A stretch of DNA of 64,000 nt from Austropuccinia psidii (GCA_023105745.1 JALGQZ010000004.1:37958437-38022436); one strand, 5' to 3'; counted from the stretch's first letter, positions 32,251 through 44,922 are shown. The notes: a model not told the origin generated them from the letters alone. Numbers and translations are program-made.

Positions 32251-32834
32251 ATACATGGGACAGCCACAAAAATGACTGTTTGCATTGACAATGATCAGCA
32301 TCCACTGATCATTGATAGTGGAGCTCACTGCTCCATAGTGGCCAGAAGCTATCTGGATACCCACTTCCCAAACTGGGAAAAACAGCTCTTGCCCACTTAG
32401 GCAAAGAACTTTGAAAGGTCATCAGGGAAGATGAATTCGATTGGGACAATTATCAAAGAGATAATTATACCCACAGGAAGGGTAATATCATACTCAACCC
32501 ACACTTTGTAGTGCTTGATGATACCCACATTCAAGGGTTTTTACTGGGAACAAACTACCAGAGGATGTATGGCATAGACATTTACAACAGTAAAAATAGG
32601 CACATCACCATTGGTACTAACAAGGAAAAGAAATTTTCACTTGATATATACCAGATATCTTCTCAGGATCCACTAGAAGAACTTCTGAAGGAATTCAGAG
32701 AGGGTCAGTTTAGCACTACCCTCACCAGTAAACAAAAACTAAATTTACTGAAGATGCTGAGGAAGAACAGACCAGCATTGGCCATTGGTGTGACCTCCTT
32801 ATCCAGCAAGCCTGGAAACCAGGAAAGAAGTTGA
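32251..32834 (+). pseudogene. pol: B2 pol protease, with deletion before RT
   Basis: Active site LIIDSGAHCSIVAR at about 32310. A TAG at 32398 and a frameshift near 32470 follow. 32511-32834 covers the protease end (FLLGTNYQRMYGIDIYNSKNRHITIG) and linker. At about 32790 roughly 85 bases are missing compared with B0: the conserved LYPPILRRPLYP block that precedes RT is absent and the frame runs into unrelated codons. Confidence 0.87.
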
Positions 32835-33837
32835 GAAACATATCAATGAACTCCTGGATATGGATGTCATCAGGAAGATTGGACATAATGAAATAGTGGA
32901 AATAACCACACCTGTCCTAATCAGCTGGCATGATGGCAAGTCTTGACTGTGTGGAGATTTCAGAGCTCTGAATAACTACACTAAAGCAGACAGGTACCGT
33001 ATACCCAGGATACCCCATGCCTTGGATAAACTGGCAAAAGCCAAATACATAACCAAAATGGATTGTATGAAAGGCTTCCACCAAAATGGAGTTAAACCAA
33101 ACTCCATGAAATTACTCAGGATAATATGTCATATGGGAATATATGAGTATACCAGGATGCCATTTGGCATCAAAAATGCACCAGCTCATTTCCAAAGGAT
33201 GATGGATACCATATTTCAAGAACAAATACTGGAAGGCTGGATGGTGGTATATATTGATGATATCATTATATACTCAGAGACATGGGAAGACCATATGCAA
33301 TACATAGACAGAGTACTAAGTCAATGCACACCCATAAATCTCAAATTTTCACTTAAAAAGTGCAATTTTGGCCAACAAGAGTTACTGCCTCTAGGACATA
33401 AAGTCTCAGGTCTTAGTCTGGCAATTTACCAGAATAAAGTAGAAGCAGTACTTCAAAAGCCAGTACCAAAAAGCATCAAAGAGATGCAATCTTTTGTTGG
33501 GTTTGCTAGCTACTATAGAAACCACATTAAAAGCTTTGCACACATAACTAGTAGTTTATACAAGTTATGTTCAAAAGATGTAGTTTTTGAAATAACCAAG
33601 GAAAGGAGGGATGCATATGAGAGGATCAAATATGAACTCACAAATGCACCTGTGCTCATCTTACCTGACTTTGAACTACCATTCAAGTTATATATAGATG
33701 CAGCATGCAGTCAAGGCCTAGGAGCAGCCCTTCACCAAATACAAATTTTGGATGGTCAACCAAGAGAAGGAGTAATTTGCTACATCTCAAGACAGCTGAA
33801 AGATTCAGAAGCCAGGTATGGGGCCATCCAGACTTAG
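32835..33837 (+). pseudogene. pol: B2 pol reverse transcriptase
   Basis: The open part 33022-33837 (271 aa) has ITKMDCMKGFHQNGVKP, MPFGIKNAPAHFQRMMDTIF, MVVYIDDIIIYSETWE (catalytic YIDD intact), LKKCNFGQQELLPLGHKVSGL and the RNase H entry [19 protein letters not shown]. Upstream, a TGA at about 32945 interrupts ...HDGKS*LCGDFRALNNYTKADRY. The frame ends at a TAG (Glu codon in related copies) at 33835. Confidence 0.92.
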
Positions 33838-35392
33838 TGTCTATGTCTAGTCTGGGCTCTAGAAGAAAAACCATTATTATCTGGAGGGTGCAGCCTTTGA
33901 AGTCTAAACAGACTGCACAGCCTTGAGGTCTTTACTAAACATGAAGACTACAAATAGACCCATGCTGAGATGGCAAATAGCCATCCAGGAGTATAGAGGG
34001 AACATGCCCATCATATACAAAGAAGGTAAAAGTCATACCAATGCAGATGGCCTCAGCAGATGGGCACTGGATAATGTCAAGCGCAATACAGCTTATGATC
34101 CTGAAGTTGCAGCCAAAATCCCTGTGCATTTCATGGAAATAGATAGGAGGAAGAACTTCAGATTTTCTGAATGGGCACCAGGAAGTGGTACCCCTGACAG
34201 TGGAAACACTGACTTGGAGGGGACAGAAACTCCCATATTGGGAATAAGTTCCTCTGAACTGCACAGTGAATTTTTTAGGGCAGTACTTAAGTCTTATGCC
34301 AAACACAAACAGTGTGGCATACTACTACAACTCCTCCAACAAAAATACAGGAGTCCAGAACTGCAATCCCAGCTGGAGGAACCCTGGTTGAGGGCTTATA
34401 AGGATAACAAGTTCTTCCTTATAGATGGCTTGCTCTACCACAGAGATAAACACACAAGTGCAATCACAGTGGTAGACAGAGACCACATCTCTCTGACACT
34501 GCAAGAATACCATGACTGCCCCTATATGGGACACATGAGTGAAGATAGGACCAAGGAGAGGGTAGCAAGCACAGCTTGGTGGCCCAAGTGGGAACAAGAG
34601 TTGGCAGAATAAATCAACTCTTGTGAAAGATTCCAAAAGGCAAACAGGAAACATGGGAAGAAGTATGGGTTACTTCAACATATAGAAGAACCCAAACACC
34701 CATGGGAAACCATAAACATGGACTGGGCTACAGGACTTGTCCCTAGAGGCAAAGAAAACTACAATGCCTGCTTGATCATAGTTGATAGGTTCAGCAATAG
34801 CATGAGGTGTCTACCATGTTACAAAGAGGACACAGCCATGGATACTGCCCTGTTATTTTGGAATAACATCATATCTACATGTGGAGTCCCTAAAATCATC
34901 ATTAGTGATAGGGACCCAAAATTCACATCTGAATTTGAGACCAACTTGTATGACATGCTTGGCACCAAGCTTGCTTTTTCCACAGCTTACCATCCCCAAA
35001 CAGATAGCCTAGCTGAGAGGATGATCCAGACTATGGAAGACATCCTTAGAAGGTTCTGTGCCTATGGCATGGAGTATAAAGACCATGAGGGATATACCCA
35101 TGACTGGGTTACCCTTCTACCAGCTGTCCAACTGGCTTGTAATACACGTCAGAACTCTACCACAGGAAAAACACCTGCAGTGGTAGAGAAAGGGTGGAAT
35201 CCCCTGGTGCGTGTGGATCACTTGAAGAAGAATCTTATGACCATCCACCCCACAGCCAAAAACTTCCATGACATGTGGAAGAGGGCTTGTGACACAGCTG
35301 CTAAATGTATAGCTGAAGCAAAGGATTATAATAGGAAGAGGTGGGACAAGACACACAGGAACCTGGCTTCAAGGAAGGGGACCAGGTGCTAA
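33838..35392 (+). pseudogene. pol: B2 pol RNase H end and integrase
   Basis: 33923-34612 spans the RNase H end ([35 protein letters not shown]) and the integrase zinc domain ([17 protein letters not shown]...). One zinc Cys is changed (CERF for CERC). A TAA at 34610 interrupts it. 34718-35392 is the catalytic core: MDWATGLVP (Asp), [14 protein letters not shown] (Asp), [20 protein letters not shown] (Glu), all present. The frame ends at 35392 in a C-terminal basic region. Confidence 0.9.
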
Positions 35393-35835
35393 TGTCTACG
35401 CTGAACTTTAATAATCTTAAAGGACCCAAGAAGATGAGGGACTAATTTGTAGGGCCTTTCACTATCATTGAGTTGATAGGAAAGAATGCAGTGGAAGTCA
35501 AACTTACAGAGGAATTCTTTGGGAAGCACCCAGTCTTCCCAATGAGTTTGGTCAAACCATACTTCCAAACAGAGGAGGATAAATTCACCTCCAGGAAAAA
35601 GAACCCCACTCCACCTGATATAGTGGAAGTGGAGGATTCCCCAGGAACTGTGAGTAAAGTTATCAGGGCCAGGAAGATCAGACTTAATGGAGAGGATCAA
35701 AGACAATACTTAGTCAGATTCAAGCACCAAACAGCTGATAAAGACAAATGGTTGGCAGAAGATGCCATACCAGATGGGAACCTTCATCTAAGAAGATTCA
35801 GGGCCTCTAGGAGGACAAAACAGTCTCATCAATGA
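35393..35835 (+). pseudogene. pol: B2 integrase C-terminal tail with chromo-like domain
   Basis: 35473-35835 (120 aa) reads VKLTEEFFGKHPVFPMSLVKPYFQ, typical of the Gypsy integrase C-terminal region. It is followed by KVIRARKIRLNGEDQRQYLVRFKHQTADKDKWLAEDAI, which has the spacing of a chromodomain-like fold. C2 has a parallel tail (44946-45332). A stop near 35443 separates it from the core. Confidence 0.8.
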
Positions 35836-35840
35836 TGAGC

Positions 35841-35859
35841 CTTTTTTAGAGGGAGGGTA
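35841..35859 (+). other. B2 polypurine tract
   Basis: CTTTTTTAGAGGGAGGGTA directly before TGTCAG. B0 has the same at 38567-38585 and C2 a close relative at 44923-44945 (minus). Confidence 0.8.
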
Positions 35860-37280
35860 TGTCAGCCTGTGACTCAAAACCAGAGCACAAGCATGACAGC
35901 CAAAATACGATAAACCAATGGTATAGCCAAGATACCGCCAAAACATGGAACTGAGCCAAATCAGCTCGAAAGGTATCAAAAGAAAGGGGAAACTCACCTC
36001 TTTCTGAAAATATAAGTCCCATCACCATAGGACAAGAAATAACAACGTTATTGCTGCGCATAAACCTTAATTTTCACCTCCCATCTAAAATCTAGAAGGA
36101 GAGGCTTAACCCCATCAAATGGGTTTTCAAAATGAAGCTCTAAGCCAGGGCTATCCAATGGTACCAGCCAAACTGAGCTAGCACCAATATTACTGGAGTT
36201 ATGGTCAATTTCAGGCCAAATAAGGGTGAACAAAACATTCACCTCTCATCTAACTTCTACAGTTTTAGTGTGGGATACTTGAAGTAGGGTCTTTTTGGAA
36301 AGAGCACAATCAGGGATACCTGATGGTGCCATCCACTTCCCCATATATCAACTACAGCAGAAGGTATGGGGCAAACAAGCTCAATACAGCTTTTTGCCTA
36401 AAACACACAAATGTACAAAAATCTGGTACATGGTATAACTTTGCCATATTGAATGATACCCATATCAAATGAGGTACCATTGTGTAGAGCACATACAGGG
36501 CTACACACGGAACCAGTTTTGAGGTTGATATCTCAAGAATTGACAAAGTTATGGCTGTTTTCAAGTCAGGTTCCCACCTGCTGTCATATACAGCCTTACC
36601 ATGGGATAATGTCCCATAATCATGAATATGAGGTGTCAAATAGACAAAGAAGCATGTTTTTACTTCAATACCTCATATGTCGGTCAATACTGGGGTCCCA
36701 TACAGTTTCTGTACAGCATTCTACGCATCATACACGTCAGAATCAGGCTGTGAGGTCCCTAGATAAAAACTTTCACCCTGTATTGGTGAAAACTGCCCAG
36801 ATGTGGTTTCAAAACCACATCTGAGGCCAATAAAGGTTATACAGGCTGTCTTCAAACCACAAGCCAGTACTAGAGAGTGAAAAAATCTTCACTTCCTCTA
36901 CTTGGAAAGGTCTAGCACCCTTTCCACCCCATTTCAGGATAAAAAGGAGGCTTTTCACAGCCAAAATTGTTTCCTCATCCTGCTCTTGAATATCCTATGT
37001 AGTAAACTGTCCAAAACAGTTTTACTCTTGGGTAATAATCAGGGTATAATTTTAATTTTGATTATTGTAGTTTTATTATAGTAATCCAACTGGTAAGACT
37101 GCATCCAGGGTTTTCAATAGTGCTCACCACCACTATTTTTCAATAGTAGAATCCTATTATTATATTGTAAGCTATTATATTATATTAAGACTCTTATTTC
37201 AAAATTATTTTCACATGTCACAGTCACAGTTCTAGTTGTAAATAGCCTAATTGCTGCTTCAACATCAACTCCAGCTGACA
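35860..37280 (+). repeat. B2 3' LTR
   Basis: 1421 bp, TGTCAGCCTGTG...CCAGCTGACA, followed by the duplication ATGAC (37281-37285). Confidence 0.95.
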
Positions 37281-38566
37281 ATGACTGCCCCTATATGGGA
37301 CACATGAGTGAAGACAGGACCAAAGAAAGGGTTGCAAGCACTGGTTGGTGCCCCAAATGGGAACAAGAGTTGAGTTAATACATCAACACTTGTGCAAGAT
37401 ACCAAAAGGCTAATACAAAACATGGGAAGAAGTATGGGTTACTTCAACACATAAAATAGCCCAAACATCCATGGGAAACCATCAACATGGACTGGGTTAC
37501 AGCACTTTTGCCAGGAGGTAAAGAGAACTTCAATGGCAGTGTGTTCATAGTTGATAGGTTCAGAAAGAGTATAAGGTTCCTACCATGTCACAAGGAGGAC
37601 ACAGCAATGTATACTGCTCTGTTATTCTGTAACAACATCATATCCACCTCTGGAGACCATAAGATCATCATTAGTGATAGGGACCCAAAGTTTACATCTA
37701 AATTTTGGACAAACTTGTATGACATTCTTGGCACCAAGATTGCATTTTCCACAGCTTACCATCCACAACACATGGATTAGTGGAAAGGATAATCCAAACA
37801 ATGGAGGACATCTTTAGGATATTCTGTGCCTATTGCATGGAATATGAGCACCATGAAGCTTACACCCATGACTGGGATACCCTTCTACCAGAAGTTCAAC
37901 TAGCTTATAACACAAGTCAGCACCCTACCACAGGAAAATGACCTGCACTGGTAGAAAAAGGGTGGAATCACCTATTTCCTGGGGACAAATTCAAGCAAAA
38001 TCTTCTGACCATTCACCCCACAGAAAAATATTTTCATTAAATGTGGAAGAAAGCTTGCAACACAGCTGCCAAATGCATAACTGAGTTAAAAGAATATAAT
38101 AAGCAGAGGTGGGACAAATCACACAAGGAACCCGACTTTAAAGAAGGGGAGCAAGTGTTAGTGTCTACACTGAACTTTGATAATCTGGAAGGACCCAACA
38201 AAATGAGAGACTCATTTGTAGGGCCCTTCACCATCATTCAATTGATAGGGAAAAATGCAGTGGGAGTCAAACTCACAGAGGAATTTTCCACAAAACACCC
38301 AGTCTTTCCAGTGAGTTTAGTCAAGCTGTACTTCCAGACAGAGGAGGATAAATTCCCCTCCAGGAAGAAAAACCTATGAAGAAAGTTATCAAGGCCAGGA
38401 AGATCAGACTTAATGGTAAGGATCAGAGACAATAGTTAGTCAGATTCAAGAACCAGACAGCTGATAAGGACAGTTGGTTGGCAGAGGATGCCATACCAGA
38501 TGGGAACCTTCATTTAAGGAGATTGAGGGCCTCTACGAGGACTGAAAAGTCTCATCAATGATGAGC
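37281..38566 (+). pseudogene. pol: B0 integrase core and C-terminal tail (after B2)
   Basis: Resumes with the zinc domain residues [19 protein letters not shown]. The core has [16 protein letters not shown] (Asp), [15 protein letters not shown] (Asp), then STAYHPQ followed by a frameshift and TAG where the Glu region should be, so the catalytic triad is incomplete. 38041-38379 is the C-terminal tail (KLTEEFSTKHPVFPVSLVKLYFQ). The chromo-like tail (38380-38560) has frame damage. Confidence 0.88.
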
Positions 38567-38585
38567 CTTTTTTAGAGGGAGGGTA
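38567..38585 (+). other. B0 polypurine tract
   Basis: CCTTTTTTAGAGGGAGGGTA-type tract before the 3' LTR. Confidence 0.75.
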
Positions 38586-39346
38586 TATCAGCCTGTGACT
38601 CAAAACCAGAGCACAAGCATGACAGCCAAATACCATAAATCAATGCTATAGCCAAGATACCACCAAAATATGAAGCTGAGATAAATCAGCTCAAAAGGTA
38701 TGAGAAGAAAGAGGAATCTCACCCCTTTATTAATATACAAGTCCTATCAGAATAGGACAAATAATAACAAAGTTATTCCTGCTGAAAGTTGCTGCTGAGC
38801 ATAAATCTTAATTTTCACCTGTCATCTGAAATACAGAGTAAGAGGTTTAACCCCATCAAATGGGTATTCAAAATGATACTCTCAGTCAGAGCTATCCAAT
38901 GATACAAGCCAAACTGAGCTAGCACCAGTATTACAGATGCTATGGCCAAATTCAGCCCAAATAAGGGTGGATAAAATATTCACCTCTCATCTAACTTCTT
39001 CAGTTTTTGTGTGAGATACCTAAAGCAGGGTCTTTTTGGAGAAAGCATAATCAGGAATATCTGATGGTGCCATTCATTTCCCCATATCCCATCTAGAACA
39101 AAAGCTATAAGGCAAACAAGCCCAAGACAGCTCTTTTCCTAAAACAAGCATATGTAAAAAGTTCTTGTACGTGGCATACCTTTGCCATATTTAATGATGA
39201 CAATATCAAATGAGGTACCATTGTGTAGATACCATACAGGGATACACATTGAACCAATCTTGAGGTTGATATATCAAAAACTGACAAAGCTATGGGTGTT
39301 TTAAGGTCAAAATCCCACAGTTTGTTCAATACAGCCTTATCATGGG
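38586..39346 (+). repeat. B0 3' LTR, left part
   Basis: Begins TATCAGCCTGTGACTC (G to A at base 2 of TGTCAG). Broken at 39346 by solo LTR C1; ATGGG at 39342-39346 is the target duplication. Confidence 0.9.
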
Positions 39347-41174
39347 TGTAAGGTGTGGATATGAAAATTTGATACAAAATCAAGTACTTTTCCTGTGCTC
39401 AAAGTTTGTATAAGGTAAAAATCAATTAAAAATAGTAAGAAGTATTATTTTTAAGAGAGGAAATGCCAATTGTATTGTTTATAGCTTGATTAGTATAAAA
39501 CAATAATATTATAAGGATTTATTGTTTTACCAACAATAAAGATTTATCCAAAAAATACTTTACAAGAGATATTTCAAGGCTGCAAAAAATATTTCTTCAA
39601 GAGCAATTTCAATTGAAATTAATTGAGCAAAGAACTGCAAGCAATCAATTAAAGAAAAAATTCTTTAAAAAGAATACTAAAGAGAAAACACGCCCAAAAG
39701 TTACCAGAGGGAATTTGCAAACAAAGTGACAAAGTTAACAGTGATGAAAGATGCTTTAATTCACTTTTGGGGTGGTTCAGGGGTAAAAAATGATTAGAAG
39801 AGTTACAAACAATGATTATAATGATTTTTCCACGTGTTTAAAAGGTTTAAAATGATTTAAGAAAGGTGGTTGGAATATTTTATTGATTGGTATAACAGTG
39901 TTTAAACTGATTATAAAAGGAAAAGATTGTAACAGGAAGAGAAAAGTGGGGCAGAGAAGAAATTCTTTTATAGCCATCAAGTTCCTTATTTCGAAAGTAA
40001 AACATACTCTTGTCATTCGTGAAAAACAGTCTGACAACAGAAAGCCCAATTATGGCATCATTGAACCCTGGTTTAGACCAAGAAAGGGCTGGTTTAAGCC
40101 AATTTTAGCCATTTTAGACCCTTAAATTAGCCATTACTATAGCAATACCTGGTATAGAGCCTTTAAGACACGTCAGAATGAGTGTAAGAGGCGTAGAAAC
40201 CAGTTAAAACTGTTTTTACCAACATTATTTTAACTTAAGGGTAGTTTTACCCTCTTGGAAGCAGTTAAAACCACCCTGGTTGGTATCAAAACCTCATTAT
40301 CAATTGAGTCACAGACCCTGTGACTCAATTCCAGGCCAAAATTAATGTAATTTCCCGTGGATTTTGACATTCCATGCCAGTCAGCAAGGAATTTGGGGGT
40401 CTGGCTCCCCCTTAGAGCTAGAGTTCCTTTCCCCCCCAATTTTAATCTTTCCAATTTATTTTTTCCTTTAATTCCTCATCATGTATTATACTTGTAATTT
40501 ACATATGTAATTCAATTGAATTGTACAGTGAAATACAGTAATAATTGATACCTCATATGTAAATCAAAGTTCACTTATTTAATACATGCGCACATTTTGA
40601 CATTTCAATTGAATTCAATTGAAAATACTTCAATTCCTCATAACCTCCAAGCTAAACACAACACCTCAATTTTAACACAAAAATTGATGGTTAACACCAC
40701 ATTTGGTGTGAGTTAAATTAAAGTTTTGATTTTTTTCAATTTTTGTATTGAAAATACTAAAAACTCAATTTAAGCTTATTTAGAGTTGAGTTACAGAAAT
40801 TTCATCCAGAAGTGACCCCACTTTATTTTTTATGAGGAATCCAATGGCCGATCATTTCTTCATGTTTATTTATTGGATAAAGAGTTATATTATATATTTT
40901 ATGTAAATTTTTACCAAAAATATTTTAATTTCACAATTTTTATTAAAAATTCATTTTTACTCAGTTTTTACAAGTTATAATAGAATTTCATAATTTTAAG
41001 TTTTATTGTAATTTTATTTTTAAATCATAATTAAATTTTGATTTTAAATATAAATTTGTATTTATATTTTGATTTTTATTGTTATAATATAAATAAATTT
41101 CTTTTATTTATATTTGTATCTTAATTTATCTTTTGTAGTCTTTTGGGTATATGAAAATACATCTAAGGCACACA
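39347..41174 (-). mobile_element. C1: solo LTR of family C
   Basis: 1828 bp, TGTAAGGTGTGGATATG...CTAAGGCACACA on the + strand, flanked by perfect ATGGG duplications (39342-39346, 41175-41179). Matches both C2 LTRs over its full length. The strand is set by comparison with C2, whose genes are on minus. Confidence 0.93.
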
Positions 41175-41833
41175 ATGGGATAATATCCCATAAATATGAT
41201 TATGAGGTGTCAAATAGACGGATAAGCTTGTTTTAATTTCAATACCTCATAGTTCATTAAATACTGTGGTCCCATACAAGTTCTGTACATCATTCTACGT
41301 GTCATACATGTCAGAATCAGGCTATGTGGTCCCCAGATGAAAATCTCCCCCCTGCATCAGTGAAGTCTGCCCAGATGTGGTTTCAAAACCACATTTGAGC
41401 CCAATAAAGGCTATAAAGGCCTTCTGAAAACCAAAAGCTTGTCCTATAGAGTGAAAAATTGTCAATCCCTCCATGTGAAAAGGTCTAGCAGCCTTTTCAC
41501 CCCATTTCAGGATAAAAGGAGGCCTTTTCACTGCCAGAAAAGGAATCTCCATCCTGCTCTCAAATTCCTGTGTAGTACAACTCTCAAAAACAGTTATAAT
41601 CCTGGAAAATAAATATTTTATACTATAAATCTTAGTATTTTAGTCTTTATTATTGTAACCCAACAGGTAAAGCTTCACCCAAGCCGTTCAATATTGCTCA
41701 CCACCACTAATTCTCATTAGTAAAGCCCTTCTTATTTTTAATTAAACCTTTTTAAATACTTTTATCCATGTTGCAGTTATAGTTAAAGTTGTAAATAGCC
41801 TTATTACATCTTTATCATAGACTCAGCCTGAAA
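41175..41833 (+). repeat. B0 3' LTR, right part
   Basis: Resumes at the duplicated ATGGG and continues to GACTCAGCCTGAAA, where other copies end CTGACA. This closes B0. Confidence 0.85.
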
Positions 41834-42249
41834 CGTTTTTACTGTTACAAATTATGCCATCTATCATTATTCAAGACATTAATTACTTCAAAGTCAATTA
41901 TGGAAAGGTTTATGTATTTTATGGTGTTTGGTGGGGAGTGGAAGCTATTAAAGTAAGTTCCATCTCCTGATATTCATCTCTTAGGGTTCTAATTCTTGTA
42001 AAACATCACCTTAGCCACTCTTCAAGCATCAAATGATTGGTTTTATCTTTCAGAAAATTAATGGCCAAAATCAACCAACTCACCACAGGAAGGACAACAC
42101 TCAGAAATTTCTTTATTTTTTTCTTTACTCTCTTTTTCTATAAAGTTCTTTTCTTTTTTACTTGTTCAATTTTGTTTCTTTTATTTCTTCATAAAGCAGC
42201 AGCATCCCCTCCCATATCATCTATTGGCAGGTTCCGTTTCCTTTTTTAG
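41834..42249 (+). mobile_element. A6: 3' end fragment of a family A element
   Basis: Matches the post-chromodomain region of A1 and A2: a short FYGVWWGVEAIK-coding stretch, candidate intron 41953-42053 and a pyrimidine-rich tract. It overlaps A1 (6120-6211) by about 100 bases, so it is not simply the displaced remainder of A1. No LTR is recognised after it. Confidence 0.6.
41953..42053 (+). other. Candidate GT-AG intron in A6
   Basis: GTAAGTTCCATCTCC to TTTTATCTTTCAG, 101 nt, at the same place as in A1 and A2. Confidence 0.45.
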
Positions 42250-43096
42250 TAGTTGTAAGAGTGGGGGAAGGAGCCAAACCAAACACAAACAAGAAAAGGA
42301 AAGATAGTTTTCTCTACCCAAGTCATCAAAAGTTCTCTTGAATTCATTAATGCATTCACCCTCATACCAGGAGAACCTGGCAGCCATCTCCTCAGAAGAA
42401 GTACCAGGAATCATCCTATCATTAGCATACATAATTACCTCCCTCATATTGTTATCAACCCTTATAAACAACCTGGCCAAATCACCTTGGCCTTCATTTA
42501 CCATATTTGGATCCTCTCTGGTAACCTGGATAGGCCAAAGTTCCCTTTGCTGAAATACCTGGGGGCAGTATATGGCAAAGGAGAGCAGTCTTCTCTTCTT
42601 CTACTGTCACTGGCCACTGGTTGAAGCTGTTGGGAGCTGAGCATGGGGGAATTTCTGAGATGAGGAATGGGTGATGGTCTCACTGTTGAAGCCAAGGGAG
42701 GCCTAGAAGTGGAAGGACTTGGTGAAGGAGGAGGAATAGACAATAGAATTGTTGAAAGGACTGGATGTAAATTTCTGGGGGTACTTACTATTACTTGACT
42801 TTGTTATATTTTGGCAGGAGGTTGGGAAGGTGAATTACTGGATTGGTTTCCAGAAGAGTTAAGTACCACCTCAGCTTCTTCAGCATCCAGTTCAGCAATA
42901 CCTTCAGAATAAGGATTGGTAGGTTAATTGGCAATTCTTCACCACAACTTCAGTGTTGATCCTTGAGATAGGGACCTCTGAGCTGGAATAAATTGTCCTA
43001 CCACCAATTGGAATGGGCCCATCAACATTGGTCCACCTAGCCACCTCCCTCTGCATGGAACAAGTTACTAATACAACATATTGGTATCACAATACA
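42217..43096 (-). pseudogene. ORF X, C-terminal exon region (unknown protein)
   Basis: Read from 43067 downward: LTCSMQREVARWTNVDGPIPIGGRTIYSSSEVPISRINTE, then a damaged stretch, a Ser/Pro-rich linker (IPPPSPSPSTSRPPLASTVRPSPIPH, 42743-42498), and a helical C-terminal domain (VNEGQGDLARLFIRVDNNMREVIMYAND..., 42504-42300) ending near RTFDDLGREN. A frameshift at about 42510 and stops around 42800-42920 break it. I do not recognise a characterised family; related ORFs are frequent in rust transposon-rich DNA as far as I recall. The N-terminal part is at 53172-53601, separated by C2. Confidence 0.6.
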
Positions 43097-44922
43097 TGTA
43101 AGGTGTGGATATGAAACTTTGATTAAAAATAAAGTACTTTTCCTGTCCTCAAATTTTGTATAAGGTGAAAATCAATTAAAAATTGTAAGAAATATTATTT
43201 TTAAGAGAGAACACGCCAATTTTATTGTTTACAGCTTTTTTAGTATAGAACAATAATATTATAAAGATTTATTGTTTTACCAACAATAAAAATTTATCCA
43301 AAAATACTCTACAAGAGATATTTAAGGCTACAAAAGAAATTTCTTCAAGAGCAATTTCAATAGGAATTAATTGAGTAAAGAACTGCAAGCAATTAATTAA
43401 AGAACAAAGTCTTTAAAAAGAATATTAAAAAGAAAACACGCCCAAAAGTGACCAGAGTGAATTTGGAAACGAAGTGACAACGTTTACAGTGATGACAGAT
43501 GCTTTAATTCACTTTTGGGGTGGTTCAGGGGTAAAAATGATTATAAAAGTTACAAACAATGATTATAATGATTTTTTCACGTGGTTAAAAGGTTAAAAAA
43601 TGATTTATGAAAGTTGGTTGCAATCTTTTATTGATTGTTTTAAAAATTTTTAAACTAATTATGAAAGGAAAAGATTCTAACATGAGGAGAAAAGTGGGGC
43701 AAAGAAGACATTCTTTTATAGCCATCAATTTTCTTACTCCAAAAGTAAAATTTATGCTTGTCAGTCGTGAAAAAAAGTCTGACAACAGAAAAGCCAATTA
43801 TGGCATCATTGGACCCTGGTTTGGACCCAAAAAGGGCTCGTTTAAGCCAGTTTTAGCCATTTTAGACCCTTAAATCAGCCATTACTATAGCAATACCTGG
43901 TCTAGAGCGTTCAAAACACGTCATAATGTGTTTAAAAGACGTCGAAACCAGTTAAAACGGTTTTTACTATGATTGTTTTATCTTAAGGGTAGTTTTACCC
44001 TCTTGGCAACAGCTAAAACTACCCCAGTTGGTATCAAATCCTCATCATCAATTGAGTCCACAGACCCTGTAACTCAAACCCAGGCCCAAAGTGATGAGCT
44101 TTTGCATGAATTTTGACACCACACGCCTGTCAGCAAGGCTTTTGGGGATCTAGCTCCCCCTTAGAGCTGGAGTTCCTCTTCCCCTCCAAATTTAATCTTT
44201 CCAATTTATTTTTCCTTTAATTCCTCATCATGTCTTATACTTATAGTTTACATATGTAATTCGATTGAGTTGTACAGTTCAATACAGTAATAATTGATAC
44301 CTCATATGTAAATCAAAGTTCACTTATGTAATACATGCGCACATTTTGACATTTCAATTGAATTCAATTTAAAATACTTTAATTCCTCATAACCTCTAAA
44401 ACATACACAACACCTTAATTTCAACACAAATTTTGGTGATTAACACTACATGTGATGTGAATTAAATTAAAGTTTTGAGGATTTTCAATTTTCATACAGA
44501 AAATACTAAAAACTTAATTTAAGCTTATTTAGAGTTGAGTTACAAAATTTTCACTCAAAGGTGACCCCACCTGATTTTTTATGAGGAATCCATGGTGAAA
44601 TAATTTTTATATGCTTATTTATTGGATAAAAAGTTGTAATAATTCTTATTTAGATTTTTTCCAAATTTATTTATTTTTTTACAATTTTGTTAAAAATTCA
44701 CTTTTACTTCATTTTTTCAAGTATAAATGTAATTTTACAATCTCAAAATTTAATGTAATTTTATTTTTAAATTGTAATGAAATTTTTAATTGTGAATATA
44801 ATTTTATATTTATATTTTGATTTTCATTTTAATAATATAAATAAATTTATTTTATTTATATTTATATGTTAATTTTGTATTTGTGGTCTTTTGGGTATAT
44901 GAAATTACCTCTAAGGCTCACA
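43097..44922 (-). repeat. C2 3' LTR (left on + strand)
   Basis: 1826 bp; same length as the other C2 LTR. The polypurine tract lies next to it at 44923-44945. Confidence 0.95.

Larger units (their letters stand above)
27692..37280 (+). mobile_element. B2: complete family B element nested in B0
   Basis: 9.6 kb with two LTRs, leader, gag, pol and polypurine tract. The duplication ATGAC is perfect on both sides (27687-27691, 37281-37285). Rejoining the flanks restores the integrase codons of B0 (ECHD / [14 protein letters not shown]). The LTRs differ at about 15 of the first 210 bases by eye, so the insertion is old, and pol is full of nonsense codons. Confidence 0.95.
6401..41833 (+). mobile_element. 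B0: family B Ty3/Gypsy element, split by four nested insertions
   Basis: Pieces of one element can be rejoined by matching them to B2 and B3: 6401-9244, 22208-22797, 24523-27691, 37281-39346 and 41175-41833. Each internal break is flanked by a 5-bp duplication (AATAG, CAGGG, ATGAC, ATGGG), which proves the pieces were once contiguous. LTR ends are TGTCAG and CTGA(C/A)A. Removing the insertions leaves roughly 9 kb, the length of B2. Outer flanks are only weakly consistent with a duplication (ctttt before 6401, cgttt after 41833). Confidence 0.9.

Noticed and set aside
42037..42249. Small hydrophobic protein resembling a secreted effector (FFIFFFTLFFYKVLFFFTCSILFLLFLHKAAAS)
   Set aside because: It is translated from the pyrimidine-rich tract of the A6 3' region; A2 has the same tract without the frame.
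43585..43873. 70-88 codon frames conserved in all three C LTRs on both strands
   Set aside because: Conservation follows from shared LTR descent; frames are on both strands over the same bases and have no start context, domain or length constancy.
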